Positions 9,330 through 21,105 of a stretch of 30,402 nucleotides of DNA are shown here, piece after piece. Under the pieces are notes generated by a model. That model had not been told where the DNA came from and made no database searches. It saw only the letters and a program-made list of their open reading frames with translations. The first letter of the stretch is position 1, and each line of letters opens with the position of its first letter. A program made the position numbers and the translations under genes. Source of the stretch: Mucidula mucida (Eukaryota; Basidiomycota; Agaricomycetes; Agaricales; Physalacriaceae); NCBI GenBank assembly GCA_015501055.1, contig JADNYV010000418.1, positions 1-30,402 on the forward strand, written 5' to 3'.

Positions 9330-9971
9330 GAGGACATGAAACGGTTTTATGACAGGAAACGGACAGAGGCAGTAGAGTACAAGGAGGGCGACAAAGTATG
9401 GCTGGAAGGGACAAATCTCAGCACGGACCGACCAATAAAGAAGCTTGATAATAAACGCTTTGGGCCGTTCAAAGTGATCAAGAAAGTTGGGACGAGTTCT
9501 TACAAGCTCCAGATCCCTTACACATGGAAGAGCATCCATCCCGTATTTAATAAAGCCCTGCTGACGCCTTATCACGAGCCCCAGTTCTCAACACAACCCC
9601 AAGACACGCGTCCACCACCTGTGCTGGAAGGCGCTGAACCGGAATGGGAGGTTGAGAAAGTGGTTAATTCCCGGAAGTACCACGGGGGTTTCCAATACAA
9701 GGTTCACTGGAAGGGTTATGGCACACACAAGCAGACATGGGAACCGGCATGCAATCTCAAGAATGCCGACGAAGCCATCTGCGATTTTCACCAACAGTAC
9801 CTAAACAAGCCGAAGCCACCCGCGCTTGCTCGCATTGAAGTTCCCATGTCGCAATTTCCATCACATCTATTCCGACCCATGCCACCGCCTGATACCAAAC
9901 CCCTCAATGTCATGCTACCCTCTGCAGCCCTCATGGAGCAACTCTGGCGCAGAATGGAACTTGCGCCTTAA
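9330..9971 (+). pseudogene. Copy A pol, part 2: integrase C-terminus with GPF module and chromodomain
   Basis: Continuation of the copy A integrase after the nested element, ending at the TAA at 9,969-9,971. It shows the module LDNKRFGPFKVIKK, typical of gypsy integrase C-termini. A chromodomain follows at about 9,636-9,800, recognised by EWEVEKVVNSRKY, FQYKVHWKGY and TWEP. Chromodomains of this class bind modified histones and steer integration to heterochromatin. The piece is intact in itself but cut off from its N-terminus. The same stretch in A' carries a 1-nt deletion. Confidence 0.93.
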
Positions 9972-9982
9972 GGAGGGGGTGA
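9972..9982 (+). other. Polypurine tract of copy A
   Basis: GGAGGGGGTGA lies directly between the pol stop and the TG of the 3' LTR, the expected site of plus-strand priming. Confidence 0.85.
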
Positions 9983-10512
9983 TGTTATGAATCGCCATAT
10001 TTTCACATTTTTACATCTTATCATATCTTATTGGGGGCCTTGTCTTATCAACCAACGGACTGTTTCATTATCTGTTTCATTACGGATCATACTCCGTTTC
10101 ATTACCGAAGCCGTACTCATGTTGGACACACGCCCAACACATGGATGACGTTATACATGCCGACACCTCATGAATTTCCTATTGTATACACACCACCAAC
10201 ATTTGTAGCACACATGGTTGTTTCAGTATTATTACTTACATGCAGTTACCACTCGTATTTAATGGTTTCACGGACTAGTAGCATACAACACTGGGTCAAG
10301 GGCATGGAGTTAACCCTAGCAAAAACACGTATGGACAAGAAGTCCCAAACACAGACTTACTAGTATATAAGCAGTAGCGTAGTATCATTGTACTTTAGTT
10401 CCGATCTCATTTATACACCTGGCCTAGCCTAGTCTTACGAACGCGAACACTTTCTCCTTTGGTTCTTGCTGTGGTACCTGGTTTAGTCTTATGGCTTAGT
10501 CAGTCGCTAACA
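9983..10512 (+). repeat. Copy A 3' LTR (530 bp)
   Basis: Begins TGTTATGAATCG after the polypurine tract and ends GTCGCTAACA, giving TGTTA/TAACA termini. The minus-strand copy at 10,654-11,182 has the same ends and near-identical sequence. Confidence 0.9.
10364..10371 (+). promoter_or_regulatory. TATA box in copy A 3' LTR
   Basis: TATATAAG sits about 380 bp into the LTR, a normal place for the U3 promoter. The equivalent minus-strand box in A' is at 10,795-10,802. Both face the centre of the inverted pair, so the LTRs could drive convergent transcription. Confidence 0.6.
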
Positions 10513-10653
10513 GAAGATCGGAACTACTTTCTACCACCTACCACATGTGGCTATAGTCAGTTGCTAACACGCACACTTTCTCCTTTAGTTCTCGCTGTGG
10601 TACCTGGTTTAGTCACGTTGTTAGCGACTGACTAAGCCACAAGACTAAACTTC
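10513..10653. repeat. Junction of the inverted A/A' pair: mosaic of LTR fragments
   Basis: The 141 bp between the two LTRs are pieces of the same LTR. AGATCGGAACTA (about 10,515-10,526) matches the reverse strand of the LTR. GCTATAGTCAGTTGCTAACA (about 10,550-10,569) is a diverged forward LTR end. CTTTCTCCTTTAGTTCTCGC and what follows (about 10,575-10,613) is another forward piece. At 10,619-10,650 a 32-bp reverse LTR end appears and is repeated exactly at 10,654-10,685. Confidence 0.75.
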
Positions 10654-11182
10654 TGTTAGCGACTGACTAAGCCACAAGACTAAACCAGGTACCACAGCAA
10701 GAACCAAAGGAGAAAGTGTTTGTGTTCGTAAGACTAGGCTAGGCCAGGTGTATAAATGAGATCGGAACTAAAGTACAATAATACTACGCTACTGCTTATA
10801 TACTAGTAAGTCTGTGTTTGGGACTTCTTGTCCATACGTGTTTTGCTAGGGTTAACTCCATGCCCTTGACCCAGTGTTGTATGCTACTAGTCCGTGAAAC
10901 CATTAAATACGAGTGGTAACTGCATGTAAGTAATAATACTGAAACAACCATGTGTGCTACAAATGTTGGTGGTGTGTATACAATAGGAAATTCATGAGGT
11001 GTCGGCATGTATAACGTCATCCATGTGTTGGGCGTGTGTCCAACATAAGTACGGCTTCGGTAATGAAACGGAGTATGATCGGTGATGAAACAGATGATGA
11101 AACAGTCCGTTGGTTGATAAGACAAGGCCCCCGATAAGATATGATAAGATGTAAAAATGTGAAAATATGGCGATTCATAACA
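10654..11182 (-). repeat. Copy A' 3' LTR (529 bp)
   Basis: Reverse-complement partner of 9,983-10,512, with the same TGTTA/TAACA ends and only scattered substitutions. A minus-strand TATA box (TATATAAG) is at 10,802-10,795. Confidence 0.9.
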
Positions 11183-11193
11183 TCACCCCCTCC
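11183..11193 (-). other. Polypurine tract of copy A'
   Basis: Minus-strand GGAGGGGGTGA directly before the A' 3' LTR, identical to that of copy A. Confidence 0.85.
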
Positions 11194-14160
11194 TTAAGGC
11201 GCAAGTTCCATTCTGCGCCAGAGTTGCTCCATGAGGGCTGCAGAGGGTAGCATGACATTGAGGGGTTTGGTATCAGGCGGTGGCATGGGTCGGAATAGAT
11301 GTGATGGAAATTGCGACATGGGAACTTCAATGCGAGCAAGCGCGGGTGGCTTCGGCTTGTTTAGGTACTGTTGGTGAAAATCGCAGATGGCTTCGTCGGC
11401 ATTCTTGAGATTGCATGCCGGTTCCCATGTCTGTTTGTGTGTGCCATAACCCTTCCAGTGAACCTTGTATTGGAAACCCCCGTGGTACTTCCGGGAATTA
11501 ACCACTTTCTCAACCTCCCATTCCGGTTCAGCCCCTTCCAGCACAGGTGGTGGACGCGTGTCTTGGGGTTGTATTGAGAACTGGGGCTCGTGATAAGGCG
11601 TCAGCAGGGCTTTATTAATACGGGATGGATGCTCTTCCACGTGTAAGGGATCTGGAGCTTGTAAGAACTCGTCCCAACTTTCTTGATCACTTTGAACGGC
11701 CCAAAGTGTTTATTATCAAGCTTCTTTATTGGTCGGTCCGTGCTGAGATTTGTCCCTTCCAGCCATACTTTGTCGCCCTCCTTGTACTCTACTGCCTCTG
11801 TCCGTTTCCTGTCATAAAACCGTTTCATGTCCTCCTTTGCCATCTTCAATGCCGACCCCACTTCGTCCCATGTTTTCCTCATGCCGTCGGCAAACTCCTG
11901 CGCAGTCTCATTTCTCAATGCCGTTTTCGGAGCGGTGCCTTTGTAGGGATGTCTGCCCATGTCTGCAAAGAACGGAGTAACCTTGGTTGCCGAGTGTACC
12001 CGATCATTGTAAACAAATTTGGCAGAGGGTAACCATTCATGCCAGTCGTTCTGGTGGTAATTGATGAATATCCGTAAGAAATGTTCTATCTCTTGGTTCA
12101 ACCGTTCTGTTTGCCCATTTGCCTGTGGATGATACGCTGTTGTGAAGTTTCCTTCAATGCCCAGCAACCGGTACAACTCCTTCATGAAGTGTGAGTGATA
12201 TTGCGGCCCTTGATCATGTATCATCTGTCGCGGCAATCCATGTATGGGAAAGATACGATTGCGGTAAATACAAGCCATGCCTTTCAACGTCAGGGTGGTG
12301 TGTGTTGGTATAATATGTAACCGCTTTGTGAAATGATCCACAAACATGCTGATCGCATTGTATCCTCCCAACTCCGGCAACTCGCCAATCATGTCCGTCC
12401 CGACTTTCTCCCATGGTTCGCTTGGTACGTCTATAGGATGGAGGGGTGCAGCCGGCTTTGTGCGATGTGACTTTGTAACTTGGCATTTTTGACACCCTTC
12501 TACGTATTCGCAGACGTCTGGCTGATTCCTGGCCACCAATAGGTGCATGTGATTAACTTGAGGGTCTTGTACTATCCGGGATGCCCTGCAAGCTGTGCGT
12601 CATGATGCATTCCAATAACTTTTCCCCGCAATTCCTTGTCCTTCGGTATGTAAATACAATCCTTCCATATAATAAGTCCATTTTCCTTCTCTTCTCATCC
12701 TTTTTCTTTGCTTTCTAATGCTTTTTGTACGTATCTGTCTTTGTTTCCTTTTCTTTGTTTCATTTTGTTAAGTAATTCATCCTCCGATGTATCTACTGTA
12801 TGTAAAGAAAATTGAATTTGTGAAATAAAAAACTCCGGTTTTAGTAAAACAATGTTTTTGTTATCTTTTTCCTCCTTCTCAAGGCCTGTCATCCTTGACA
12901 AGGCATCGGCTTTTCCCATTGTCCTGCTTGGCTTATGAATCATCTGTATGTCATACTTTGCCAACTCCGTAACCCATCTCGCCTGCCTCCGATTCAACTT
13001 CTGTGCTTCCGGAAGTACTGGAGGTTTTGATGATCGGTAAACACCTCCACTGTTTCCTTTGCTCCAAGGAGATATTGTCTCCAGTTGTCAATCGAGTCCA
13101 TAATAGCCATCATCTCTTTGTCGTAGATCTCATAATTGCGCTCTACTTCGTTCAGCGCGCGAGACCGAAAGGCTACTGGTCTCTATTTTCCGTCAACCAA
13201 CTGGGAAGGAACCGCCCCGTTGGCATAGTTTGAGGAGTCCGCTTCAACTCAAAACTTGCCATTGTCGCGTGGGACAATCAGCACAGGTTCTTCTATCATT
13301 CTCCGTTTTAACTCCTCAAACGCCTTGTGCTGCTCCATGCCCCAAACCCACTCGCCCTTTCCGGTTAGCAATGTCAATGGCTTTGCTACTCCCGCAAATC
13401 CCCAGATAAAACGTTGGTAGAAGTTGCAAAAGCCCAGGAATGACTGTACTTCCTTCTTCTTCGTCGGCTCCTTCCATTCCTTCACTACGGTCACTTTTGC
13501 CGGATCCATCTTCACTTCTCCTCCTCCAACAATAACTCCCAAGTAATCTACAGTATGTGCCTCAAAACTACATTTCTCGGGTTTTAAATACAACTTATTT
13601 ACTCGCAATATCTTTAGTACTCGTCGTACGATATGCCTATGTTCCTCCGACGTGTTTGTAAAAATAAGTATGTTGTCTAAGTAAACTATAACATGTCCTT
13701 TATCAATCAACTCCTTCAGAATGTGATTCATGAACAATTGGAACGTCGCCGGCGAGTTTGTAAGTCCGAAGAACATGACTGAGGGCTCGAACAGGCCTTG
13801 GTTTGTTCTAAACGCCGCTTTCCACTCATCACCTTCTTTGATCCGAATGTTATTGTAACCCCATTGGACATCTATCTTTGTAAAAACCTTCGCTCCCTTC
13901 AACTTGTTGATAAGCTCCTGGATCAATGGCAAGGGGTATCGGTTCTTGATTGTCATGTTGTTCAACTTCCGATAGTCTTGTACTGGCCGAAGGCTTCCGT
14001 CCTTCTTTTTGACAAAGAAAAAGGGTGATGCCATAGGTGAGAGTGATGGCCGTATACGTCCCGTCCGTATGTTTTCTTCCAGAAACTCATCTAACGCCTT
14101 TTGCTTAGATGGGCTAAGGGGATAAACCTTGCAGTCAACCGGTTTGGAACCAGGCGTAAG
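11194..14160 (-). pseudogene. Copy A' pol: RT, RNase H, integrase, chromodomain (degenerate)
   Basis: Open pieces are 14,034-13,249 (RT), 12,997-12,695 (RNase H end), 12,548-11,601 (integrase) and 11,640-11,194 (chromodomain). Lesions shared with copy A are TGA at 13,251-13,249, TAG at 13,185-13,183, the deleted base near 13,004, TAG at 12,574-12,572 and the RT motif YLDN (codon 13,674-13,672). A' also has TGA at 12,697-12,695, the same codon as 1,549 in A. Lesions private to A' are a missing base near 12,510 and another near 11,620. The integrase triad is kept. The RT change alone would abolish activity. Confidence 0.92.
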
Positions 14161-16018
14161 GTGGATGACGAGAAAGCCCTCAGTTCTTCTTCTGCTACGT
14201 TTGTTCTGTTCCTTCCGTCCTTCCTACCCGGAGCTGTTGGCAACTTCCTCTCGCGCCGCTCGTACCTGGGAGAATCCGTTGCCTGTTGCGCGCAAGTCAC
14301 GCGTTCGGAGGGAGATCTCTCTCTCGAACGTAAAGGAGATCTAGGGCAAAGTCTTTTCCTGTGGCGTGACGGACAAGAGAATCCATCACCCATAAAGCTC
14401 GGGAACTTTTTGGTGGAGTCATAATCGTTGTTGGGATACTCCCCCATGACGGCCGCAGCGGAATGCGAGAAACTTTGGCGTCCACGCCCTCCCACGCTGG
14501 CTACATTTGTTGTCGAAGTCCCCTGGGGTTGCCAAGCGCTATAGTGTTGGTCGGGGATGTCAAACAAGGAGTGCTGGAACAAGACGCCGACGTTTGTTGG
14601 AGGAGGGGGGACTCCAAAATTTCCAGGAGGGACGGGTACGGATTGACGATAGCCGTTGGAGTTTGTGGGAGCGGCTGCGGTCTGCTGATAACCTCCAAGG
14701 TTTGCGAGAGCGGCCGTGGGGATCGGGACGGTGTTGGAGCCCGTGGCATGTCCATAATTATTCCTCTGGACAGGAACTGCAGGGCGACGGGATCCAGGGG
14801 CCCATGCTTGGGGGCGGGTGTGTTGATAAGGAGATCAGGCTTGTAGCGACGATAAAATTTGGGAACAAGATGGGGCTTCAGTTGGCGTTCAAGCATGTTG
14901 TACGAGATCACATTTGCAATATCCTCCGCAGATACGGAAGTAGGGCGGCGAGGCTGGAAACCAGGCGCTAGAGCCGCGTTCTCAAAACCATTTGGGTTCG
15001 CGGCCGCCCAGTCGAAACACCATTTCAGTGTGTGCTCGCCGTCAGGCGCAGGTTCCTGACACTTGTTATCCGCACCTCAATGGTTCTGCCAAGGCAGCCA
15101 GCACCGCAAACACCCGTTGACAATGTATCTGATGGTGAACCATTCCTCGAGGGTGCGAACACCGGCGTCAGCTGTGATGGCAGCGACAGCAGGGTAATGC
15201 ACGCTTCCAGGCTGCGGCGCCACGTAAGAAGGTAGGGAAGCACCACTCCAGACGGGGTTGGGCATCCCTCCGAAGTTCTTACGGGTCGACGCGACCGAGA
15301 ACCTTGACCTCCCGTCATTTGTTTTGTTCTCCTCCTGGGCATTGATCAACTCCTGGATCTCTTGTAGTTTGTCGTGATATTTTGTCCATTTCTCTGCATC
15401 GGTATTCAAACCGTCAGCAATTGAGTCCCCATAATCTTCAACATCCTTTCTCTCTAGCAACTTGTTCTTCATCCTCACCGATAACCCGTCACGGATTGTC
15501 GCAATCCTATCACGGTCGGTCAAGGCATATTTCTTGGAAGACGCGAGTTTGTCTGCGGCGACGATCACGTATTCGTACCAGTTGTTGACGTGCAGGTTGC
15601 CCTGCTTTGCCTTCTTCAAGTTCTCGTGAATATGTTTGTAGTGTTTGGGGCCATGGGAGCGCGCCTTCAACGCGTCAACATACTCCTCAACTGTTTTGCC
15701 GTCCAGTTGTTTTGCGCGGGCATTGTAATATGTCTCAAGAGTCTGGTGGAGAAGTCTGGGCGCGAGTAGTGGGACGACCTTCTTGGGATCGGCCTTGGGG
15801 TGTATTGCTGCGAGCCAGGAGGTGCATTGTTTGAGATATGTGTTGAAATGCTTGTCTGTGAGTTTCTCAGATGTCTGGTTTATGGTGGAAGGCGCCAAAC
15901 ACGTGCCGGGAACTACCACCACAATGGGGTTGTTGGTAGGCATGTCTGTGAAGGAGAAATCTTCGAAGGAGTCCAGGGAATTAGAACGGGATCTCGGGGT
16001 ACGTGTGCTTTCTGCCAC
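14161..16018 (-). pseudogene. Remnant C: gag of a B-like gypsy lineage, joined to copy A'
   Basis: The main frame starts at 16,018 (MAESTRTPRSRSNS) and runs to 14,501, broken only by TGA at 15,079-15,077. The same frame continues across it with GADNKCQEP. An overlapping ORF in another frame (14,582 down to the junction) carries an Arg/Ser-rich basic region like the end of element B gag. Residues 303-320 form CX2CX6HX6C with PWQNH in the loop, as in element B, but the stop replaces the residue after that His. The capsid-like part (about 45-230) is helical, Lys-rich and unlike B in detail. The sequence ends abruptly at 14,161, where A' begins. I find no LTR or primer site to its right. Confidence 0.8.
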
Positions 16019-17452
<1,434 letters not shown>

Positions 17453-18527
17453 TTAGCATGTCACAAGATCTGTTATCACCATACAGGACACACAATGCAA
17501 ATCATCTTCATCCTGCTCGTGAGTTGGGTGAACGTCGGGGTCATCAAACTCCACGTCATCCGGAATCTCGTGTAATGGCTTGTCAGGGTCATATTCGGAG
17601 TCGGAGGGCGCGTCAAACTCGAAGTCGGCATCAACTGGCGCTTGTGAGTAAATGTCGAGCATGCCTGCAGTCAAGCTGGCCATTTCCTCATGCACCTGCG
17701 ACTGATCAAATGTGTGTGGGCGCTCATCTCGCTCGAAATGAAGATTCCAGAAGTTCTGGTCAACCGCTTGCGTAGCGGTATGAGAGGAGTCATCGTTAGT
17801 GGGGTCCTCGAAGGAGTCCGCCGGGGCATGGAATGTGTCGTACAAAGAGCCTAAAAGCCCTCGTATTCCACTATCTATAAGTTGAAAACGAGGGTCCTCC
17901 ATACAGATGTCGGAGTCTGGTTGTGAGCGAGGCAATGAATCGGGCGCCGGTGTACCGTTCGCATTTGCATGCAGCTGTCGCAGGTACAGATTCTGTCGGT
18001 GAGCGTTTGACTGCTCATGGCGAGCTTGGTGCTGGGGACGGCGGTGGGGCTCCTCTTGCTCATCATCACAGACAAGGCAAACAGCGAATTTCTCATTCCT
18101 TCCCCCAGGAAGAACGAAGGCCATACTAGTAACTGATGAGTCAACGAATATTAGAGATGGCGTGAATCGACTTACTCGGAATCAAGTATATTTCCCCACC
18201 CTGTGAGCTTCTTCCCTTTCCTACCAAACAGCCCAACTTGATCGTTGAATGTGGTTTTGTGTCCTCGATAGACCCGAGGGACTTTTTGTCAGACGTGCGT
18301 GTGATTATAGTGGGCTGCAGGCCCAACGTTAATATGTATGGAGGAACGCATGCGAACAAACGTACTCTGTCTTTAAACCTGCGGCCCCAAAAGTGATCAT
18401 CATCTTGGTCGTATAGCTTGTAAACGACATGATTATCGTCGTCTAGAACAAAACCGGATTTGTGGTGTTTCTCTTGTTGAAAGAAGAATGAGCGCATGGT
18501 CGGGAGGTAGCAGGGGTGGTAGGCCAT
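17453..18527 (-). CDS. Hypothetical protein with Cys/His finger-like motif, two exons (343 aa model)
   Basis: Not recognised. Model: exon 18,527-18,176, intron 18,175-18,133 (43 nt, GTAAGT..CAG, phase 1), exon 18,132-17,453; the splice joins two open frames. The N-terminal part holds FVLDDDNHVVYKLYDQDDD. The second exon has CX2CX16HX5H (CLVC ... HEQSNAH), a zinc-finger-like arrangement. An acidic tail rich in Asp and Pro follows and ends at a stop after DLHCVSCMV. The finger followed by an acidic linker resembles the front of some agaricomycete transposon proteins, but no catalytic domain follows, so it may be a truncated remnant. The intron is shorter than others in the window, and the two exons could instead be separate fragments. 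Confidence 0.4.
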
Positions 18528-19087
18528 GGTGTTGACAATGACCGTTCATGCTCTCTGTGTTCCAGTTTATATGGCGCACAAGAGCCGTGAAATGTTTCAA
18601 ATTTGTTAGACGTTCAACGTTGATCGACGTGGCTGTGAAAGACTTCGCCAAGAGGAAGGAACAGCATAGGTCAAAGAGGAGGATCTGCACAGACATTTAG
18701 ACTCGAACACAGACATGGGTGCTTAGACTCCTAAGCGTCGATGGGTATTGATGAATCTTTTGTCTGATTCAACTCATGGGAATTTGAAAGTACTCAAACC
18801 AAGCTCTCAGCAAGTGCGATGTGAATTGAGCACATATGATTCGAAGATACGAGCGTCGACAGGGCGCACTCGGTAGATAATCGGACACGCGCCACGCAGA
18901 GTCAATTTCGCTGGATATCTTCGACTCAGGCTGAGAGCCCAGTGTTCCGGAGGCTCCCGGGGTTTCCAAGACTTGTATCAATCCAGTTGTGGTCATGATA
19001 GTCGCAAAAAACACTGTTGACAAAGAATCAAGATAGACATCACAGGACGGCATAGGTAAGTACTCTAGTTGTGAATAGCTCGGGAGA
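18528..19087. other. Intergenic interval, no supported gene
   Basis: One minus-strand ORF of 94 codons (19,053-18,769) is open but matches nothing I recognise and has no conserved motif. It could be an extra exon of a neighbouring gene or chance. Confidence 0.5.
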
Positions 19088-20385
19088 CTAATGGGATTGT
19101 GCTGCGAGTTGAGCTTCTAGTGCCGCGATTCTAGCGAAAGCGTCAGCTTTCTCAGCCAGAGCCGCCGCCTTACCGGTCAGAGCCTCCGCCAAATCTTCGT
19201 CCTTCTTGGCCAAATCTTCATCCTTCTGACTCAGCTGAGCTTGCATCTGCGCGATATGTTCCTCCCTTTTGCGACGTAACTGATGATTGACGATTAGCAA
19301 ACAAAAAAGGGCTTCAACGGGGAAACTCCCACCTGACTACTCTCCTTGAACGCTTTCTTCCAGTATGCCCACTCTGTCTCGCATCTCTCAACGAAAGCGC
19401 TCGACGATTCTGATTCGAGCAGAAATGGGCCTTTCGCGTCTTTCCTGACCAACTGCGGTGAACGAATGGTCTCTGGGAACAAGGCAAACTTCCCCGTATA
19501 CTTGTACACCCAGTACCCCATCATACCCTTTGCCATATCCGACTCATGATCGTGAAGCGGTTCGGTGGCCGGCTCTTTGGCGCATATCGAGATGATGATG
19601 TCCCACGTACACCTTGCGTACCAGTAGCACTGGGTCGCGAAAGGGTTATATGTGGGCGCTTCCTGGTGCACGACGTTCATAATGCACGCCAGCCTCTCGA
19701 CGTTGAAGCGTGCGCTGGGCGGGAACGTGAGCGTGGCCTTGTTTTTGACGTCCCGGAGAGGTGCGGGGTTGATGCGGATGACGTCCCAAGCGTCGGTCTG
19801 GAAGCTAGAACTTGCCGAATCGCGCGAAGAGCGCGCGAGGGACGCCTTCACACCACCACCGGCCTCGGGGCGTCGGGGTGGGGTTCCCTTAGTAGTGGCC
19901 GCTTTATCGGCGACGGGGACAGATGGGGATTGGGAGGTGGATTCAGACACGATGCCGCTGGCGGGAGCGGCACTGGTCGAGGTGACGCTGCCAGAGGTGG
20001 CGCGGCCCTGTAATGCGCCGATGTCCTCGTACCCAGGGGGCTGCTTGGAGAAGCGCTCCGCTGAGATCAAGCATCGATGCTCGTCAGACAGCTGCCCGTC
20101 GGGAGTGACCCAGGCGACATATACCATCATAAACTCGTGGTATGGGGCCTCCGGAGCTTTGCAATATTCGATTTTGGTGACTCTGTTCTCGAGGGAGAGG
20201 TCGACACCAAGGCGCTCGCACTCGCGGCGGAAGATCTCTAGAAGTTGGCCAGGGTGGCCGCCTACGACGACGCTACTAGAGAAGAGGTAATTGTTGCGTG
20301 GGGCAGGACGAGGCGCAGATGTATCCTGGGGGGTGCGTGTCATGATGGAGGACAGGAAACTTCGGAGCGTAGAGAACATGCCCAT
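19088..20385 (-). CDS. Hypothetical fungal protein with C-terminal coiled coil, two exons (414 aa model)
   Basis: Not recognised as a named family. Exon 20,385-19,333 (351 codons), intron 19,332-19,280 (53 nt, GTGGGA..CAG with a TGCTAATC branch site), exon 19,279-19,088. The first 110 residues form a globular block (FRRECERLGVDLSLENRVTK, YVAWVTPDG). A Ser/Thr/Ala/Pro-rich linker follows, about 125-205. A second globular block, about 215-345, contains FNVERLACIMNVVHQEAPTY, CYWYARCTWDII and KGMMGYWVYKYTGKF. The second exon is almost all heptad-like with a KDEDLA repeat and Ala-rich stretches, a likely coiled coil of about 55 residues. Intact frames and a clean intron argue for a live gene. There is no signal peptide or membrane segment. 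Confidence 0.72.
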
Positions 20386-21105
20386 GTTTGCGGTTCAAGT
20401 ACTTTGACGGACACAGAGCGTGGAAACAGGCCAACACGCTTGAGTTCCGTGTTCAGCAGTGAAGTATTCACCGCTCTGTTGAGAAAACCGGTCAGCAGTG
20501 AGGTGAATGCCGTGAAGAGGATTGCGGTATAAGTATAAATGAAGTCGCGTGTAGAATTACGTTGATAACGTGTTGGAAGGAATAAGTTCTCACGATAAAT
20601 GATCGTTTACGAGATCAAAGCTGCGATAGCTCCGGTATTTTCTTTTCGCGCAACTGGACGCTACTGGCAAAGGACGGTTGAACGAGACAGACCGCGTTGA
20701 AAATCCAACGGGAACGGTAATGTTGGGAAGCATGGTCCACAATGAAGCCCACACGCGCAAAAGCATATCATGACGTTGACTTATTTTAATACAAACAAGC
20801 GTGTTCTGCCGTGCTACTTCAATGTGTAGATTACATTCAGATCATTCGTTCATCACTCAGTCCTGAATCAGATAAGTTTTGAAGGTGCGCTCATGGCCAA
20901 GGTAAATTAACACACGAGTTACCTGGATATGGTCGAAATTTCAAGGGGCTGAGGGGAGCTCATAGTCAATCACGACATCTTCATTCAAAAAGTGGTGGCG
21001 TAAGATACAAACTATCACGGTACAGCACACATGTATCAAGCGCCAGAAGGAGCGGAGCTAACTGAACGAGGCATGACAAAGAACATCTCGTCGATTAGCT
21101 TCTGC

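Larger units (their letters stand above)
1..10512 (+). mobile_element. Ty3/gypsy chromodomain retrotransposon, copy A (5' end outside window, split by element B)
   Basis: This is an LTR retrotransposon of the chromovirus type. The order seen is RT, RNase H, integrase, GPF module, chromodomain, polypurine tract and 3' LTR. The left edge of the window cuts it just before the reverse transcriptase, so its gag, protease and 5' LTR are not visible. Bases 2,413-9,324 belong to a later insertion (element B). Removing B and one copy of the CAAAG duplication rejoins the integrase reading frame exactly as in copy A'. The element is dead: several Trp codons are stops and the RT active site is changed. 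Its orientation is opposite to copy A', and the two copies are nearly identical. Confidence 0.93.
10654..14160 (-). mobile_element. Ty3/gypsy copy A', 5'-truncated, inverted relative to A
   Basis: Runs from the 3' LTR back through chromodomain, integrase, RNase H and RT to a break at 14,160, which corresponds to base 87 of copy A. Coordinates of A and A' sum to 14,247 from there to about base 1,540 of A, so the two are collinear without gaps in that part. It lacks the B insertion. At the break it meets unrelated gag sequence (remnant C) with no LTR between them, so A' was truncated by rearrangement, not by ordinary integration. Confidence 0.9.

Noticed and set aside
13003..14028. Plus-strand ORFs in copy A' and the mirror minus-strand ORFs in copy A.
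   Set aside because: They occur identically in both copies only because the underlying pol sequence is the same; they are antisense to RT and RNase H.
19546..20290. Plus-strand ORFs of 155 and 212 codons.
   Set aside because: Antisense to the 351-codon exon of the 19,088-20,385 gene, whose splice site and composition are far better.
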